Shown here: positions 11,488 to 57,660 of the stretch, piece by piece
Layout of the letters: every line of letters starts with the position of its first letter
Numbering within the stretch: position 1 is the first letter of the stretch
Source of the DNA: Sinotaia quadrata
Taxonomy: Eukaryota > Mollusca > Gastropoda > Architaenioglossa > Viviparidae
Assembly: GCA_028829895.1 (NCBI GenBank)
Contig: CM054178.1
Span: 84,699,058 to 84,763,057 of the forward strand
Length of the DNA: 64,000 nt
Direction: 5' to 3'
Position numbers and translations under genes: made by a program
Notes under the pieces: generated by a model
Told to the model about the DNA's origin: nothing
Databases searched by the model: none
The model's input: the letters and a program-made list of their open reading frames with translations, nothing else

Positions 11488-12080
11488 GGGTTCGAAATTT
11501 TGGTGATGAAAATTGGAGGTTTTAACTTGGATTGGCTCTGTTGATGTTTGGTGAAAATACTTAAGATGATATTAATTATCATTAAGAAGTGGTTTTTTTT
11601 TTTGTATAATCTATTAAAGATTTGTGGGATTTTCATTTTTTTTTTTAATGTACTTGTCTCCTTCACCTACTCAGTTGCTTGCAGATTGATATATTTTATT
11701 TAATCGACTAGTAAAACGTCTTATAAAATTTATGCTCATTAGCAACTGTAATTTTCTAGTTTTCTGTTTGGCAGAGTTTCTGAGGATAAAAAGACTTTCG
11801 ATCAAATCAGCATTAGACCTGCCTGTTTGGGTAAGAATTATGACCAAATGTTATTTCTGATTTCAATACATGTGCATTGTGTACTGATTTTTTCATTTTA
11901 GCTTTCCAGTCTACTTTATAAAATGTACATGTCTGTTAAAAAAAGGAATTCACCATAATTTTGAAGTTGATATTAGCTCAATGTTCTTATAACATAGTTA
12001 AAGTACTGTTATTTAAAAATTAATAGTAATTAAGAATTGTTATGTCAGTTCTTCTTGATTGTTAAATAAACAAAGTATTT
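11488..12080 (+). repeat. Segmental duplicate, block B (contains exon-2 copy)
   Basis: Homologous to 19156-19745 throughout, including intronic sequence on both sides of the exon (GTTGATGTTTGGTGAA, TATTAATTATCATTA, AAAAGGAATTCACCAT, GTTAAAGTACTGTTATTTAA). Since introns are also conserved, this is a DNA-level duplication of fairly recent date and not a retained ancient exon. Confidence 0.92.
11775..11830 (+). pseudogene. Duplicated, frame-shifted copy of NET1 exon 2
   Basis: Retains the acceptor TTTGGCAG and donor GG|GTAAGA. In the frame that fits exon 3 it reads FLRIKRLSIKSALDLPVW, parallel to RRLSIQSALDLPLW. It is 56 nt against 64 in exon 2: the octamer ATAGAAGG after AAAAAGA is missing. 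It therefore needs a phase-1 upstream exon, not the phase-2 exon 1. Exon 1 lies downstream of it, so it could be used only from an upstream promoter. Most likely a decaying duplicate; an alternative first-exon route cannot be excluded. Confidence 0.7.
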
Positions 12081-12759
12081 GTGGCAGAGTAAATTTTACC
12101 TATCCTCTTTATAAAATTTAATTGTAATATAAAATGTTAAATTGTAAGAGTGATCCGACCTTGAGCACTCCTTGTGACGGTGTGTTTTGGTGTCAGGGTT
12201 CGAGTAAACACTTGAGTCGAGAATATGCTGATGTAATGCAAGCCAGTGAGTAATTTTATTATCCAATGATTATGATGAACGAGAACGAGACCAGCCAAAG
12301 GGCTGAAACATTGCAAGCAAAATATTTTTGCTATGTAAAGGCATTGGCAACTGAAGGTTAAAGGTGAAGATAGGCGTAAGCTAGTTTTCTCGACTCATTA
12401 TGCCATTCTGACTGCAAAATGAGCTTGTTCACGTGCATGATGTGAACGCTTATAGAGCTTATAAGTATCATTTTCAAGATGTGAACATTTTTATAGAGCT
12501 GCTTATGCCAAAATAAACATTATTGGAAATGTTACTTATTACTAATCCATGAGTAAAACCAGAAAGTCGTCTTTGGGGCATTATCGGTCATTGCGCATTA
12601 CCGTACACACAAATAAAAATTAGTAAAACTATTTAACGCAAAGTAATAACCTAAAAATATATTGTCCATCCATTATTTTGAATGTATCTTAATAATGCAT
12701 TCATGATTTTTTTCATTAGACATGAATACACATATGTTCTTGGAAAAAAGTAAAATATT
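12081..12759. other. Intergenic, nothing recognised
   Basis: AT-rich. Contains a short CAGCC-AAAG-GGCTG stem before AAAC (about 12289-12307) that recalls self-cleaving or Penelope-type repeat motifs but is too incomplete to call. Confidence 0.3.
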
Positions 12760-12851
12760 GTAAAATCTCGCATTCACCAAGTACCCCGCTATTTTTGTGA
12801 TATGATTTTATGGACCCCAATTATCGTGTTATAGCAAAGTTTCACTGTATA
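12760..12851 (-). mobile_element. One end of a pogo/Tigger-like element
   Basis: Read on the minus strand it begins CAGTGAAACTTTGCTATAAC, then ACGATAATTGGGGTCCATAA. This is the same terminus as the left end of the element at 3566. The TATA following CACTG supplies a TA target. The opposite end was not found. Confidence 0.5.
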
Positions 12852-13835
12852 TACAATGATATTTTGTTGAGTCCTTTGTGTGTGCATGTTTATGTCAACT
12901 AAGCTTTCCAAAGAACAACAAAAAAGATAAAAGAATTTCTTTGCCTTGGTCCTTCTACTGAATGCAAAATGACAAAATCCACCTTCAAAAGATATAAAAG
13001 GATAAACAGAATGCTGTTTCTTTTGATTTAATTTTAATTAAGTGAAACTGTATTATTCATATATTAAGAGAGTTCCACTGTATGAATATTTTAAAAAATA
13101 TTTTAAAGAATAACAGCATAAACTTTGTTATTTTAATAATACAATCATGCATGCATATACAACACACACACACACACACATGTAAACAGCTTGGTAATAG
13201 AATTTTTAAGATAGATATTTACATTTACTAAATTATTCACATATCAGTTTTTAATTCATCAATCATGTTTCTTTACTTTGACATTATATTTGTAGTTCAT
13301 ACTTAAAAATTCAAGACATGTCATGCATTTGAAATTGGCATGTGTAATGGAAGCTATTTTGAGAAAATTAGGTTAAATGATTAGCTACAGAGTAATGACA
13401 CTTCGTCTTTGTTTCTGACCAAATCTACTACTAGAAAGCAGGTCGATGGTTTTATGTGTAGTTCATCAAATGACTTATTCAAATGGTTTATAAATTATTT
13501 TATAAGACTAAGAGGGGCTTTCTTTGGTTTACTTAGATGTAGTCTGATTAAAGTGAGATAATTCTGTAAACAGTCTGATTAAAATTAAATAATTATGTTT
13601 CAAAATGCAGAGAGTTAAGATTATTAAAATGCAACTGTCACTAATTTAACCTCAGAATTTTGTGAAAATATTAAAAACCCGCACAGAGTACAACATAAAA
13701 AAAAAGTGAGATCTGATGAAAAGTGAAAAAAAAAAGACATCAAATCCTTTTATCTCAACTAAAATTTAGCCAGTTAGAACAACTTATATCACCAGAGCAA
13801 GTCACACACACACACACACATCAGGACAGTAATAG
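12852..13835. other. Intergenic AT-rich sequence
   Basis: Short CA repeats near 13166 and 13804; no coding potential recognised. Confidence 0.35.
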
Positions 13836-14116
13836 TGTGATGGGGTGAGGTGTTATTGTTGTTGTTATGGGTCACCCCAGGGTGCGAAGCGATGATTAAG
13901 CGATGAAGATGCAACGGGACGATACGGCAACCACAGCAGGAGAGGCAGAACAAGCAACACGTGTTTACATTTTCATGATCTTTATTTCGGCGACACACCG
14001 CCAACCACGCTCCTCTCTTGACCAAAGACGACTAAAGACGAACCCTGACGAACAAAGACGAACCAAGACGAACGCTACGCACACACTCTGTACACACGTA
14101 CTTCCACCCTTCCACA
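13836..14116. repeat. Left LTR of the 13.8-16.1 kb element
   Basis: 281 bp, ends TGTGATGG and TTCCACA. Contains an A-rich run of GACGAA-type heptamer repeats near the 3' end (about 14025-14072). Confidence 0.9.
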
Positions 14117-15868
14117 TTCCTGGCCACTAAGATTGAATCAGCGTCCTCGCTGATTAAAAATAACATCTAACAAATCTTTCATACTACATTCAACAACAAA
14201 AAAGAAAGAGGCTCACATGTGCACCCATCCGCTCTTAATTAAAAAAGTACACATTATGGGTAAACTGGTTAGCGGTCGGCTCCGCGCATGCGTACACATG
14301 CCTAAGAGTACATACTGGGGTCAGCAGATATCTAACACATGGCCGGCCGTAACAAGATCCCACTTATTACCCGCCTGGCCACTAAACCCCTACCAGCCCC
14401 TAGCTGATAGACACATCTCACCAACAAGAGATCCAGATATCCTTTACTAACATCTTAATTGCTAGTAACGCTGCCCATTAAACACTGAAGATCAAATTAG
14501 TCTGATATGTTGAGAAATCGGATACCTTTCTGTATGACCGTTTCTAAGTCTATCAACGACTAACCATCTCTAACAGAATTTAACATGCACCTCTCAATTA
14601 CAATTTAGACCAGAAAAATATACCCAATAATCAAACAAAATACAAAATCAATCACAATAAAACAGGATACATCAAAACAATGACAATATAAAAAAGGAAA
14701 ACAGAGAAAAATAGTCCTTAGAATTATCCACCCAGCCGTTAATTCAAAAACCAAACTTTAGGCCTAATCCTTAAAAAAAATGACTAAACTACATACAAAT
14801 GCAGCAATCAAACCAGAATATCTGATCACAGTCGGGCAACAAATATTTGCTACACATCTAATCAGACGAGACAACACGTAACAAGAGAAACGCTTTCCAG
14901 CCAGCGTCCACAGTGACCTGACTAAAACTAGCACCACCTAGACCACCCACTAGGATGCTAACTATCTTTTGCCAAACCTCAGTGATGAACTAGGGCTAGC
15001 CAAGGAATTCCAAATTCCTAACCCAGCGAAACTCTTAAACAAAGATACAGAAATGAAACTACAAACTGTATTGCCACACGGAACATAAGTTTTCTTACTT
15101 ATAATAAAATAAGTATTGCCACAAAACTTACATCCCAATACCTATGTAGTAACATCACATAGCAAAATAAATGCACGCCCGAATTTAGCACAATTCCAAT
15201 AAAATATCTAAATATCTATATATTCTTTCTTTAAAAAAAATAACTTGATCATATCCAACAATCCAAATTCGTAATGCTGCACATTATTATCATAACATTC
15301 TGACTAAATAAATCATATATATCAACATACAAATTAAACAATCTATATAACGCATCTATTACTAAAATGAGTTTAAAGTCTTTCAGATAAAAGTCATATA
15401 GGCTACGTTTAAAGCCTTTCAGGTAAAACAAGTTTTTGTGACACTTTTTTTCTGCTGCCATTTTCTTCTTTCTTATAAATACCGTTCATACCTTTAACAG
15501 GACACAAAGTTTCTGATCTATCGCGTTGTTGTTTGTCACTGTGTGGAAAGACATCTTTACTTGTCCCGACCTTGTTGTTGTTGGTGATATCTGGCGTCTG
15601 TCATACCACGATGGATGGTCGTCGGCGTGTCGTCAGCGCCATGCGGTGTGCTGTCAGGGCTCTTTCGACTGCCACTGCCGTCCCTCTGCCATGATGTTGG
15701 CGTCCGTCATGCCGCGATGGATGGTCGTCGGCGTGTCAGTGCCATGCCGGCTGCCACTGCCGTCCCTCTCTGCCATGATGTTAGCGGCTGCCGTCCGTCT
15801 GTCCAGCCAGAAAATATTGTTTGGCCATTCCTCGCACCCTTTGAACCCATCCTGCTCGCAGCGCCATT
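14117..15868. other. Interior of the LTR element
   Basis: No retroviral-type domains. Most of it is A/C-rich and unstructured. The right part (about 15590-15800) is GC-rich and consists of two tandem copies of a roughly 100-bp unit (CGATGGATGGTCGTCGGCGT ... CTGCCACTGCCGTCCCTCT ... GCCATGATGTTGGCG). Open frames here (115 and 134 codons) are readings of this repeat plus LTR. Confidence 0.7.
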
Positions 15869-16149
15869 TGTGATGGGTTGAGGTGTTATTGTTGTTGTTA
15901 TGGGTCACCCCAGGGTGCGAGGCGATGATTAAGCGATGAAGATGCAACGGGACGATACGGCAACCACAGCAGGAGAGGCAGAACAAGCAACACGTGTTTA
16001 CATTTTCATGATCTTTATTTCGGCGACACACCGCCAACCACGCTCCTCTCTTGACCAAAGACGACTAAAGACGAACCCTGACGAACAAAGACGAACCAAG
16101 ACGAACGCTACGCACACACTCTGTACACACGTACATCCACCCTTCCACA
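15869..16149. repeat. Right LTR of the 13.8-16.1 kb element
   Basis: 281 bp, same ends as the left LTR, followed directly by ATAG, the target-site duplication. Confidence 0.9.
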
Positions 16150-16260
16150 ATAGTAAAATAAAAAGCATACCTGGAAGACTACTCTTCATATTTGCAACAA
16201 TACATGAGGAAAAGGGGTTTTTTTTTTTTGGTAGATAAATAACAATTACTGAATACTGTT

Positions 16261-16314
16261 TAATAATACTGTATTAAACACATGCACCAACATGTGTTTA
16301 ATACAGTATTATTA
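16261..16314. repeat. Perfect 24-bp inverted repeat with 6-nt loop
   Basis: Left arm TAATAATACTGTATTAAACA then CATG, loop CACCAA, right arm the exact complement. It would form an uninterrupted hairpin as DNA or RNA on either strand. It is AT-rich, has no flanking target-site duplication that I can see, and could be a tiny foldback remnant. Confidence 0.9.
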
Positions 16315-17908
16315 TGTTTTAAGTTTAAAAACTTGTATCAAATAACAAAATAATGAAACCATAATGCAACAGTATGAATAAACACACTCTGCATACTTTT
16401 GCTGAAAAGAATTTAAAAAAAATTTTTTTTGCACTCTATTAGTTGACAAGGAAGTTGACAGTGACTTCAAACAAATCCTCTTTTCCAACTGTGCACAGAC
16501 ATCATGGCAAAATTTAATGTCTGCTACATAAAGCATTAAAAAAAATGGAAGTGAATTCTGCAAAATCAGTTTGTAATGAGATAAAAACAAATGTCATGGT
16601 GTGTTAATTTTCTTGTCTATACAACAACCACTTGCTCAGTGATATATCTGACATGCATAAGAGTGATGACATATTTTGTTGCAGTTTGAGACAAAACAAT
16701 GGTGGTCAGATAGACCTCTCCACTCTAACAGCTTAGTACAAAAATAAACAAAATCCTCGGGGGGGGGGGGGGGGGGAAACAAATGATGAAAAGAAAGGTC
16801 TTTGACCTGCTCCTCCCTTAACTCTTTAAAGTGCCTGGGCCCATGTGACCTCATTAGCCTTTGGGCTACTTTCACAAACAATTTTAAAAAAAATGTGCTT
16901 TGAGAAAAGTGATTGTCGCTGATCCCAAGCTGACCTTAAAAAAGTTTCGTTAATAAAAAGAATAAAGCAGAACATTCAAATAATTGTCTAAATAGAGCTA
17001 TTTATTTCTTAATTTTACCTCTAATATTTTTTCCTTCTATAAAAAAAACAACAACTAATTATTTAAGCAGGATAATAAAGGTGGTCACACACACACACGC
17101 AACAAAAAAACACACTTAGGTATTTCAACTCCCCAGTTTCAATGGAATTAAAACTATTTATTAAAGTATTATTCTTAAAATTATTTCAAATCTTCTTTGC
17201 CTGTTACAAAATATCTCCACTTAATCTTCCAGTGATACATTCACGGCCCAAACGACTAGTCGCTATATGCATCTATTCTAAAGCGAGCTTACAATGCAAT
17301 CACTATCTAAATTCACTTTATGAAATGTTGTTGCCTTGAATAGACCCCCCCCCCACATCCAACCATTCTGAAAACTCAGGGACGTTTCCCCTAAACTTCT
17401 TGCAAAATATCGGGTAATACCATTGAATGCCATCATTAAATGTCTCGTTGCTGCGTTAGCATTCAGCTAACAGTGGTAGGCGTTCGGCAATTTAATTATA
17501 CTCTATAGATAGCAATAAACAGAAGAACTGGGCCATTGTGGGATTTTAATATTTAAATGAGTATTACGATGGGTTTTATTGAAATTTCTCAACTTTATAC
17601 ACTACATTTTATGTCAACTATATATATATATCTTAGCTATACGAGTACAAAATGAGGCCTCCCGCTGAAATGTTCCAGGAAGTATTGTGATTTCGTTTCG
17701 AATTGTGATTTCGCTTCGAGTAGGAGAAGATCACTCTCTCTGTTTCGATTTGATTGGGCGATGGTAAGCCGCCATATTTAAAAGAAATGATCTCTTGCGA
17801 ACAAAATAGCAAACTATACTTCGACAATTTCGCTGATCACTTCATTAAAATGGCTACATTCAATTGGATTTGTTTTACATAAAGTTGTTATTGACATAGG
17901 CACACCCA
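16315..17908. other. Upstream region of NET1 exon 1 (5' UTR/promoter expected here)
   Basis: No conserved frame. Notable sequence: a G-run of about 18 at 16760-16778 and a TATATATATATA at 17619-17631. From about 17640 to 17800 the sequence is CpG-richer, with a short tandem of GTGATTTCG(C/T)TTCGA. The transcription start could lie in this last part, but no core-promoter motif decides it. Confidence 0.3.
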
Positions 17909-51997
<34,089 letters not shown>

Positions 51998-54560
51998 TTG
52001 CTTGCAATGGATTATGCTCTGTCACTGTTTGTTAAAGACCAGAGTGCTTGACTTGGGTTGTAGAACAAAGAAAGCATCTGATTTTACATATTCTTAGTGA
52101 AAGTGTTTCATTTTATTGATTGAGTATTAAACAGTTAATACTTTCTTCTGTAATTTTAATTTTTAAAATTTTTGTATGTTTGTTTCATTTTTGTAAAGCA
52201 ACAACAAAGGCCTCAAAAAACTTATTTATTGTTTTAAATTTATAATACTTTTATATGTTGGAATGCTTGCATTCTTTTTATCAGTATATGAATTGCCTAT
52301 ACATTGTTTAATTTTATTATATTGCATACAAGCAAATTATATTGTACAAATTTATTGTTTTATCTATTTTAGTCATTTCTGCGTCTGTTTTTAAGTTTGG
52401 TAACTAATCTTTTACATTTTTCTTTCTTTGTCCATCTGTATTGTTTGTGGTTTCATTTTCTTTCCTTTTTCTTTGAATTCTAGCTCTTTTCTATGTTTAC
52501 ACTTCTTCCTGCCCCATTAAAAAAATATATATATACTGTTCCTTTCACACAAACACACCACGGACCCCCTTTAAAATTGCTTTTAACTTATTATCCTCTG
52601 CTTTTTCTCTTTTCTTTCTTTAACCCTTTGTAAACTTTCACTATCCTCTTTTTTCTGTTCTCATTTTTGCCTTTAACCCCTTTTAAACTTTTACTATCTT
52701 CTGCCTCTTGTTCAACTTTACTGTCTTTTGCCTTTCTCTTTCTCTTTATTTTTGTTCTCCTTTTTTAATCCTCTTCCCTTTTTAAACTTTCATTCTTCTG
52801 CCACTTCACTCCAGCTTTACTGTCTGTGCCACTTTTCTTTTTTGTGACCACTTCTGTCTGGTTTTCAATTTCTTCCTTTCTTTTATTATCTTCTGTTTTT
52901 GTTGTTGCCAAATCGTTATAATGTACTTTTAACCTCCTATTGTTGTTCCTATATTCACTTAGTTTAATCAACTGCTAGTCCGTTGCCATTCTTCCATTTT
53001 GTTTCTCATGATGCAGTACCCCTACAGGAAATATCACCCACCATTTGGTTTGTTAAGCTTACAATGATAAGCATTTTCTTTCATTTCTTCATTTATTATT
53101 TATCAGATCGCTCTGGCACATCCATTTCCATTCCATCATTTTGTCCTGTTCATAATTGACTTTTTTCCCCCTTGAAGACCTCTTGTGTCTTTTCCTGTGG
53201 TGATCACTACTTAGACTGCAGCCATTCTATTTATGATTTCATTTTTGGATTTCTTCTAAGGATTTCTATGCAATATTTTAAAAAGCATTTGTTATTTGCA
53301 CAGACTGTGAAATGAGACTTTCTAATTGCTTTACGGGTTCCTTGTAAACATAAGCCTGCCATGCTACTATTGCATGGTAATATATATGCATTGTGGTATG
53401 CTTGCCAGGCATTTGCAGGATTTTTTCCTTTGTTTACTAGAGTTCGGATTGCATATTTTTTGTGTTTATATATGTTTATTCTGGACCCATGCATCCTTAC
53501 ATATGATGAGACTGCCTTATTTTTTTTCCTGTATTGTACATGATGCAAACACATTAAAACCAGCAAAATCAATTCAAAGATGTACTTTAATAAAATGTGC
53601 CCCATATTTTTTTCACATTAAGAATTTTGCACATCTAGAGTGGTGTATTATTTATTAAATGGCTAAACAAACCTTTGAACAACTTATTTGATCAACTACT
53701 TTTAATTTAGTAATTTTCTCTCATGGTTTACAATTGTATATAAAATAAATTTTAGGTACTTTTTACATTTTTCTGGTCACTTAAAAAAAATCATAAATAT
53801 TACAGTGTACTGCAGTATTTTAAACTCTTCAAAGAAATTTACAGTTATTCTTAGTTACTTAACTTTTACTTGCTCCCCATGAATTTATCAGACTGCTGAC
53901 CAGAAAGCTCTGATTACTTTCACTCCCTCTTTTGTACAGCAAACTGTTGACTTAATTTTGAATCCCTCTTTTATTCAGCAAACTGTTGACTTAATTCTGA
54001 ATCCTTTCAGTCAGCAAACTATTGACTTAATTTTGACTCCTGCTTTCAACAAGAAAACTTAATTTTTATTCAGCACACTGTTGACTTAATTCTGAATCCT
54101 TTCAGTCAGCAAACTATTGACTTAATTTTGACTCCTGCTTTCAACAAGAAAACTTAATTTTTATTCAGCACACTGTTGACTTAATTTTTAATTTGTCTTT
54201 ATTCAGCAAACTCTTCACTTAATTTTGAATTCAGCCTTTATTCAGCAAACTATTGACTTAATTTTGAATCCTGCCTTTACTCAGCAAAGTATTGACTTAA
54301 TTTTGACTCCTGCATTCAATTAGAGGACTGTTTGATTCACTCCTACTTTCATTCAGCAGACTATTGACTTTGATATAGTATAAAAACAAAAACACAACTA
54401 TGAGCATTCCTGTTTAACTTTCACAAAATTGATACAGCAAACAATAACTTTTATAATCAACACTATATTGTATTCAAACTAGTATTGCATCTTATATTTC
54501 ATTTAAGATTCAAGCATGTCAAATACCATCAATAAAGAGTGGAGAGTGTGTTTTTGTTTG
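51998..54560 (+). other. Probable 3' UTR of the NET1-like gene
   Basis: T-rich, AT-rich sequence with no conserved coding potential follows the stop. Earlier AATAAA hexamers at 53589 and 53744 are possible proximal sites but lack a clear GT-rich element. Positions about 53930-54365 hold a degenerate tandem array (CAGCA-AACTGTTGACTTAATTTTGA, about 40-46 bp units). The distal end is placed at the signal at 54531. Confidence 0.5.
53930..54365. repeat. 40-46 bp degenerate array in the 3' UTR
   Basis: About ten units of CAGCAAACTGTTGACTTAAT then TTTGAATCCTGCCTTTATT, with an internal higher-order duplication (53995-54090 resembles 54092-54190). Confidence 0.8.
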
Positions 54561-54580
54561 TGTGTGTGGGTGTGACTATA
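54531..54580 (+). promoter_or_regulatory. Poly(A) signal with GT-rich downstream element
   Basis: AATAAA at 54531-54536 is followed within 15-45 nt by a GT/T-rich stretch (GTGTGTTTTTGTTTGTGTGT and more), the textbook arrangement of a strong metazoan cleavage site. It is the best such combination downstream of NET1. A second reasonable one is AATAAA at 60365 with TGTGTGATGTGTTT about 35 nt on. Confidence 0.55.
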
Positions 54581-56099
54581 ATTTCATTAGTTTTAAATAA
54601 ACTAAAATATGCAGGTAAAGTAACTTTTTTTAATTCACTGATTAGGCTGTGAGGTTCATTATTGAACAGTATTGGAAGTCAGAAGTTTCTATTGAGATGT
54701 AAAATAATTGTCAGGATGTGGTTGGTCCATTGCATTATTTACATGTACTTGTGTGCAAACTCATCTTGTCATGAGTCTAAGCACATGACTAGTGTTGTGA
54801 CCTACTAATAGTGTGCCTTTACATTGAGAATGTGCATTAGGCATTTTGTATGCTTACATTTACACACAGCATTGCAAATATATTTCATTTATCCACATTG
54901 TAGTCATAAATCATATAAACACAGGTGAAATTTGTCTGTAAAAAAAAATATATATATATATATATATCATTTAAATAGCAAACACTGAAATAAAATATTC
55001 CATATAACTTATTTTTTGTTGCCAAGCTGACATTTAAAAGAACAAATAATATAACTTCTGTACAATTACTTTAATGTCATTGTACAAAACAGTCCTGCAG
55101 TATGCAATTGACTCAAATTAACCACTCTAAGACTACATGCCACACAGCTCAAACTATTCTGGTACTCTTTGTCCAGATGAGTTTATTCCTTTAAAAACAC
55201 ATCTTGCTAAGGAAAGAATGACTGAATTCTGTGCAATATATGTACATATTTATTGGCTGACTGAAATAAAATTATTTTTAAAAAGAAATATACTCTACAG
55301 CACAATATTATTTCTATTTGAGTTCTGTTTGTAGTCCTGTTTTCAACAACTCTTCTCAAGAAGGTAGAAATAGTATCCGGAGCTTTCTTTGAGTGTTGAA
55401 GTGCATTAACCCTTCATTTCCAGGTTTTTAAACCTAGAAGAATATTAGGATTTATACTGATATAAAACTTTAAAAGAATTCAACCTTATTTGTGTAATTG
55501 AATAAAAATACTCAGCAAATATTAAGCAGTTCTTTTTTAGTTATTCGCCTTGATTATGCCACCCTGTATTCTCATAATTTCTGATGAAGATAAATGTTAT
55601 ATTCAAGGCAGAGAAGGGGTTAAATTCAGTCTGATAATTTTTGTTTTTATAACTTTAAGAGGAGAAGAGAATTCTGATATTGTGATAGCAAGTAAATGTG
55701 AATGTGCATTTTTAAAAAAACGAACACCATAGTGAAACAGAACTTTTTTTTAAATCTTTGCCTCATTAACAATGTCAGTATCTCTATTTAGTAAACGTAC
55801 AAAAAACAAACAGCTGATATACTGCCTGTGTTAGTGCTTGATGATCTTAGCATTGCTGCAGTGTGTCATAAACAGTTCTCAGAACAGAGAAGTATTTTAA
55901 ATTTACACAGTTTTATATTCATACAAAACTTTGTGAATCTTTGAACAGTCTAAGATAGATGATTTTAATTTATTTTTATTCTTTTGTTTGTTTTGTTTGG
56001 GAGCATTTCAGACTTGTGTTTAAAATCTCTGAACTGTTCCCTGTTCTCCTTGCAGTACTGTTCCTATTTGAGACAACATTTCTGAACCCTTCGTGAATT
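54581..56099. other. Downstream AT-rich sequence
   Basis: A (TA)n tract at 54948-54967; no gene recognised. Confidence 0.4.
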
Positions 56100-56720
56100 A
56101 ATCTTCTAAAGACTTGTCATTTCTTAAAATTAGGAACTCACAATTCTGTTCCGACACTTAAAACCCAATTAACTCAGAATTAGAATTCTGTTATTTCTAA
56201 AGACTATGCACTATGCAAAACTCCATGAATTTGAACTGCTGTTTCTTCTAAAGAAGTGATACTTCTTACAACATCATGAACTTGCACTAGTGTTTTTTCT
56301 AAAGATTATGCACTTCTCACCTCCATGAAGTTGCACCACTGTTCCGTTTAAAGATTTGATATTTCTTTCAACACCATGAACTCAAATACTAACACTTAAA
56401 ACCCTATTAACTCAGAATTCTGTTTTCTAAAGATTAGGCACATTTTAAAAACGCCATGAAGTTGCAATACTGTCCTTTCTGAAGACTACACACTTCTCAA
56501 AACTCCATGAACTCGCACTACTGTTCCTTCTAAAGATTTTACACTTCTTACAATACCACTACCTTTTTTCCTAAAGATTATGCACTTTTCAACTCCATGA
56601 AGTTGCACCAATGTTCCTTCTGAAGATTACACACTTCTCAAAACTTTATGAACTCGCAATTCCTTCTAAAGACGATACTTACAATGCCATGAATTTGGCA
56701 TTTTGCTCCTGCTAGTTGTC
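56100..56720. repeat. About 50-60 bp degenerate array
   Basis: Ten or more units of AACTCCATGAACTTGCACTA then CTGTTCCTTCTAAAGATTAT, variously truncated. Confidence 0.8.
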
Positions 56721-57180
56721 TGTTAGTTTGATTTTAGGTGAATTCCAGCATTCAGTTTTGTTTCTTTTTCATTCAAGCTGAATTCATTTCTTTTTTTTTT
56801 TTTTTTTTATTCATGCTGAATGTTTCTTTTTCATTCACACTAAATATGATTTTATTCATTCAAGCTGAATATATTTTCTTTTTCATTCAGACCCAATCTA
56901 AAACTCTCTCACCCAGTATGTCCTTTTCAATGCACTGTCAGAACTCACTAAATGATTTTTCAGAGTAACTTTGTATGCTAGAATCACTTATATGGAACAA
57001 TTTTTGATTTGGCACCGTTGTAGATGAAAACAAGGTCTAATATTTAACCTCTTCTCTTTGGGCCAAATTAAGACAGCAGAAGGGTAGTGCATACTGACCT
57101 CAGAAGTGAAGAGTTTATTGTTTTGTTTATTTTTAAGCTTTTATTGAATTTTGTAATTGTTCTTTGTACCTTGATTTATG
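56721..57180. other. AT-rich sequence with TTCATTC repeats
   Basis: Short repeats of TTTCTTTTTCATTCAAGCTG (about 56755-56900) and a T-run; no gene. Confidence 0.5.
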
Positions 57181-57186
57181 AATGAT

Positions 57187-57268
57187 TGTAACATTGTAAA
57201 ACACTTTGATCTTTAAAAGAGCAAAATTGTAACATTGTAAAATACTTTGATCTTTAAAAGAGCAAACT
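57187..57268. repeat. About 42-bp tandem duplication
   Basis: Two copies of TTGTAACATTGTAAAACACT then TTGATCTTTAAAAGAGCAAA. The TGTAAAACACTTTGA core resembles the 3' tail of some non-LTR retrotransposons and SINEs. Confidence 0.85.
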
Positions 57269-57414
57269 GTTTAGTCATTTGGTAATTATGATTATTAGTG
57301 TGATTTTATTTATGCAAAGTTTTCCTGAATATTACAGTTTCATTTCATGCCTGCTAATGATGATTTGGAAGGGTTTTCTAACTATATATTTTTACATCCA
57401 TCTGAAAACTATTA

Positions 57415-57660
57415 GAAGATTTGAGGATTATGACACAAGACCACTTAACAATTACCATATGGTAACACTTTTGATGTCAGCATACATGAAGAGTTTGACA
57501 CAAATAGCACTTACAAATACCACATTAAGGAATGGTGAGGCTGACGTGAGAAGTTTGACCATAATACCACTTATAAATACCACATATATGAATTATTGGT
57601 AGTGTTGACATATGCGAGGAGTTTGAAACAAGTACCACTTAGCAAATTGCACATTATAAG
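57415..57660. repeat. About 60-70 bp degenerate array, four units
   Basis: Units contain GAGTTTGACACAAATAGCAC then TTACAAATACCACAT. Confidence 0.75.

Larger units (their letters stand above)
13836..16149. mobile_element. Young non-autonomous LTR retrotransposon (TRIM/LARD-like)
   Basis: Two 281-bp direct repeats begin TGTGATGGG and end CTTCCACA (TG...CA), with three mismatches by eye. They are flanked by a 4-bp target-site duplication, ATAG (13832-13835 and 16150-16153). The 1.75-kb interior has no gag, protease, reverse transcriptase or integrase frame. A TGG-starting sequence (TGGCCACTAAGATTGAATC) four bases after the 5' LTR is in the position of a primer-binding site, but its tRNA is unidentified. 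It must have been mobilised in trans by another element. Confidence 0.88.

Noticed and set aside
12281..12310. Possible hammerhead ribozyme or Penelope terminal-repeat motif
   Set aside because: A CAGCC-AAAG-GGCTG stem followed by AAAC is present, but a proper CTGANGA core and the other stems are missing.
13836..16149. The direct repeats considered as two independent SINE or satellite copies
   Set aside because: Equal length, TG/CA ends and the ATAG duplication outside the pair show a single LTR element.
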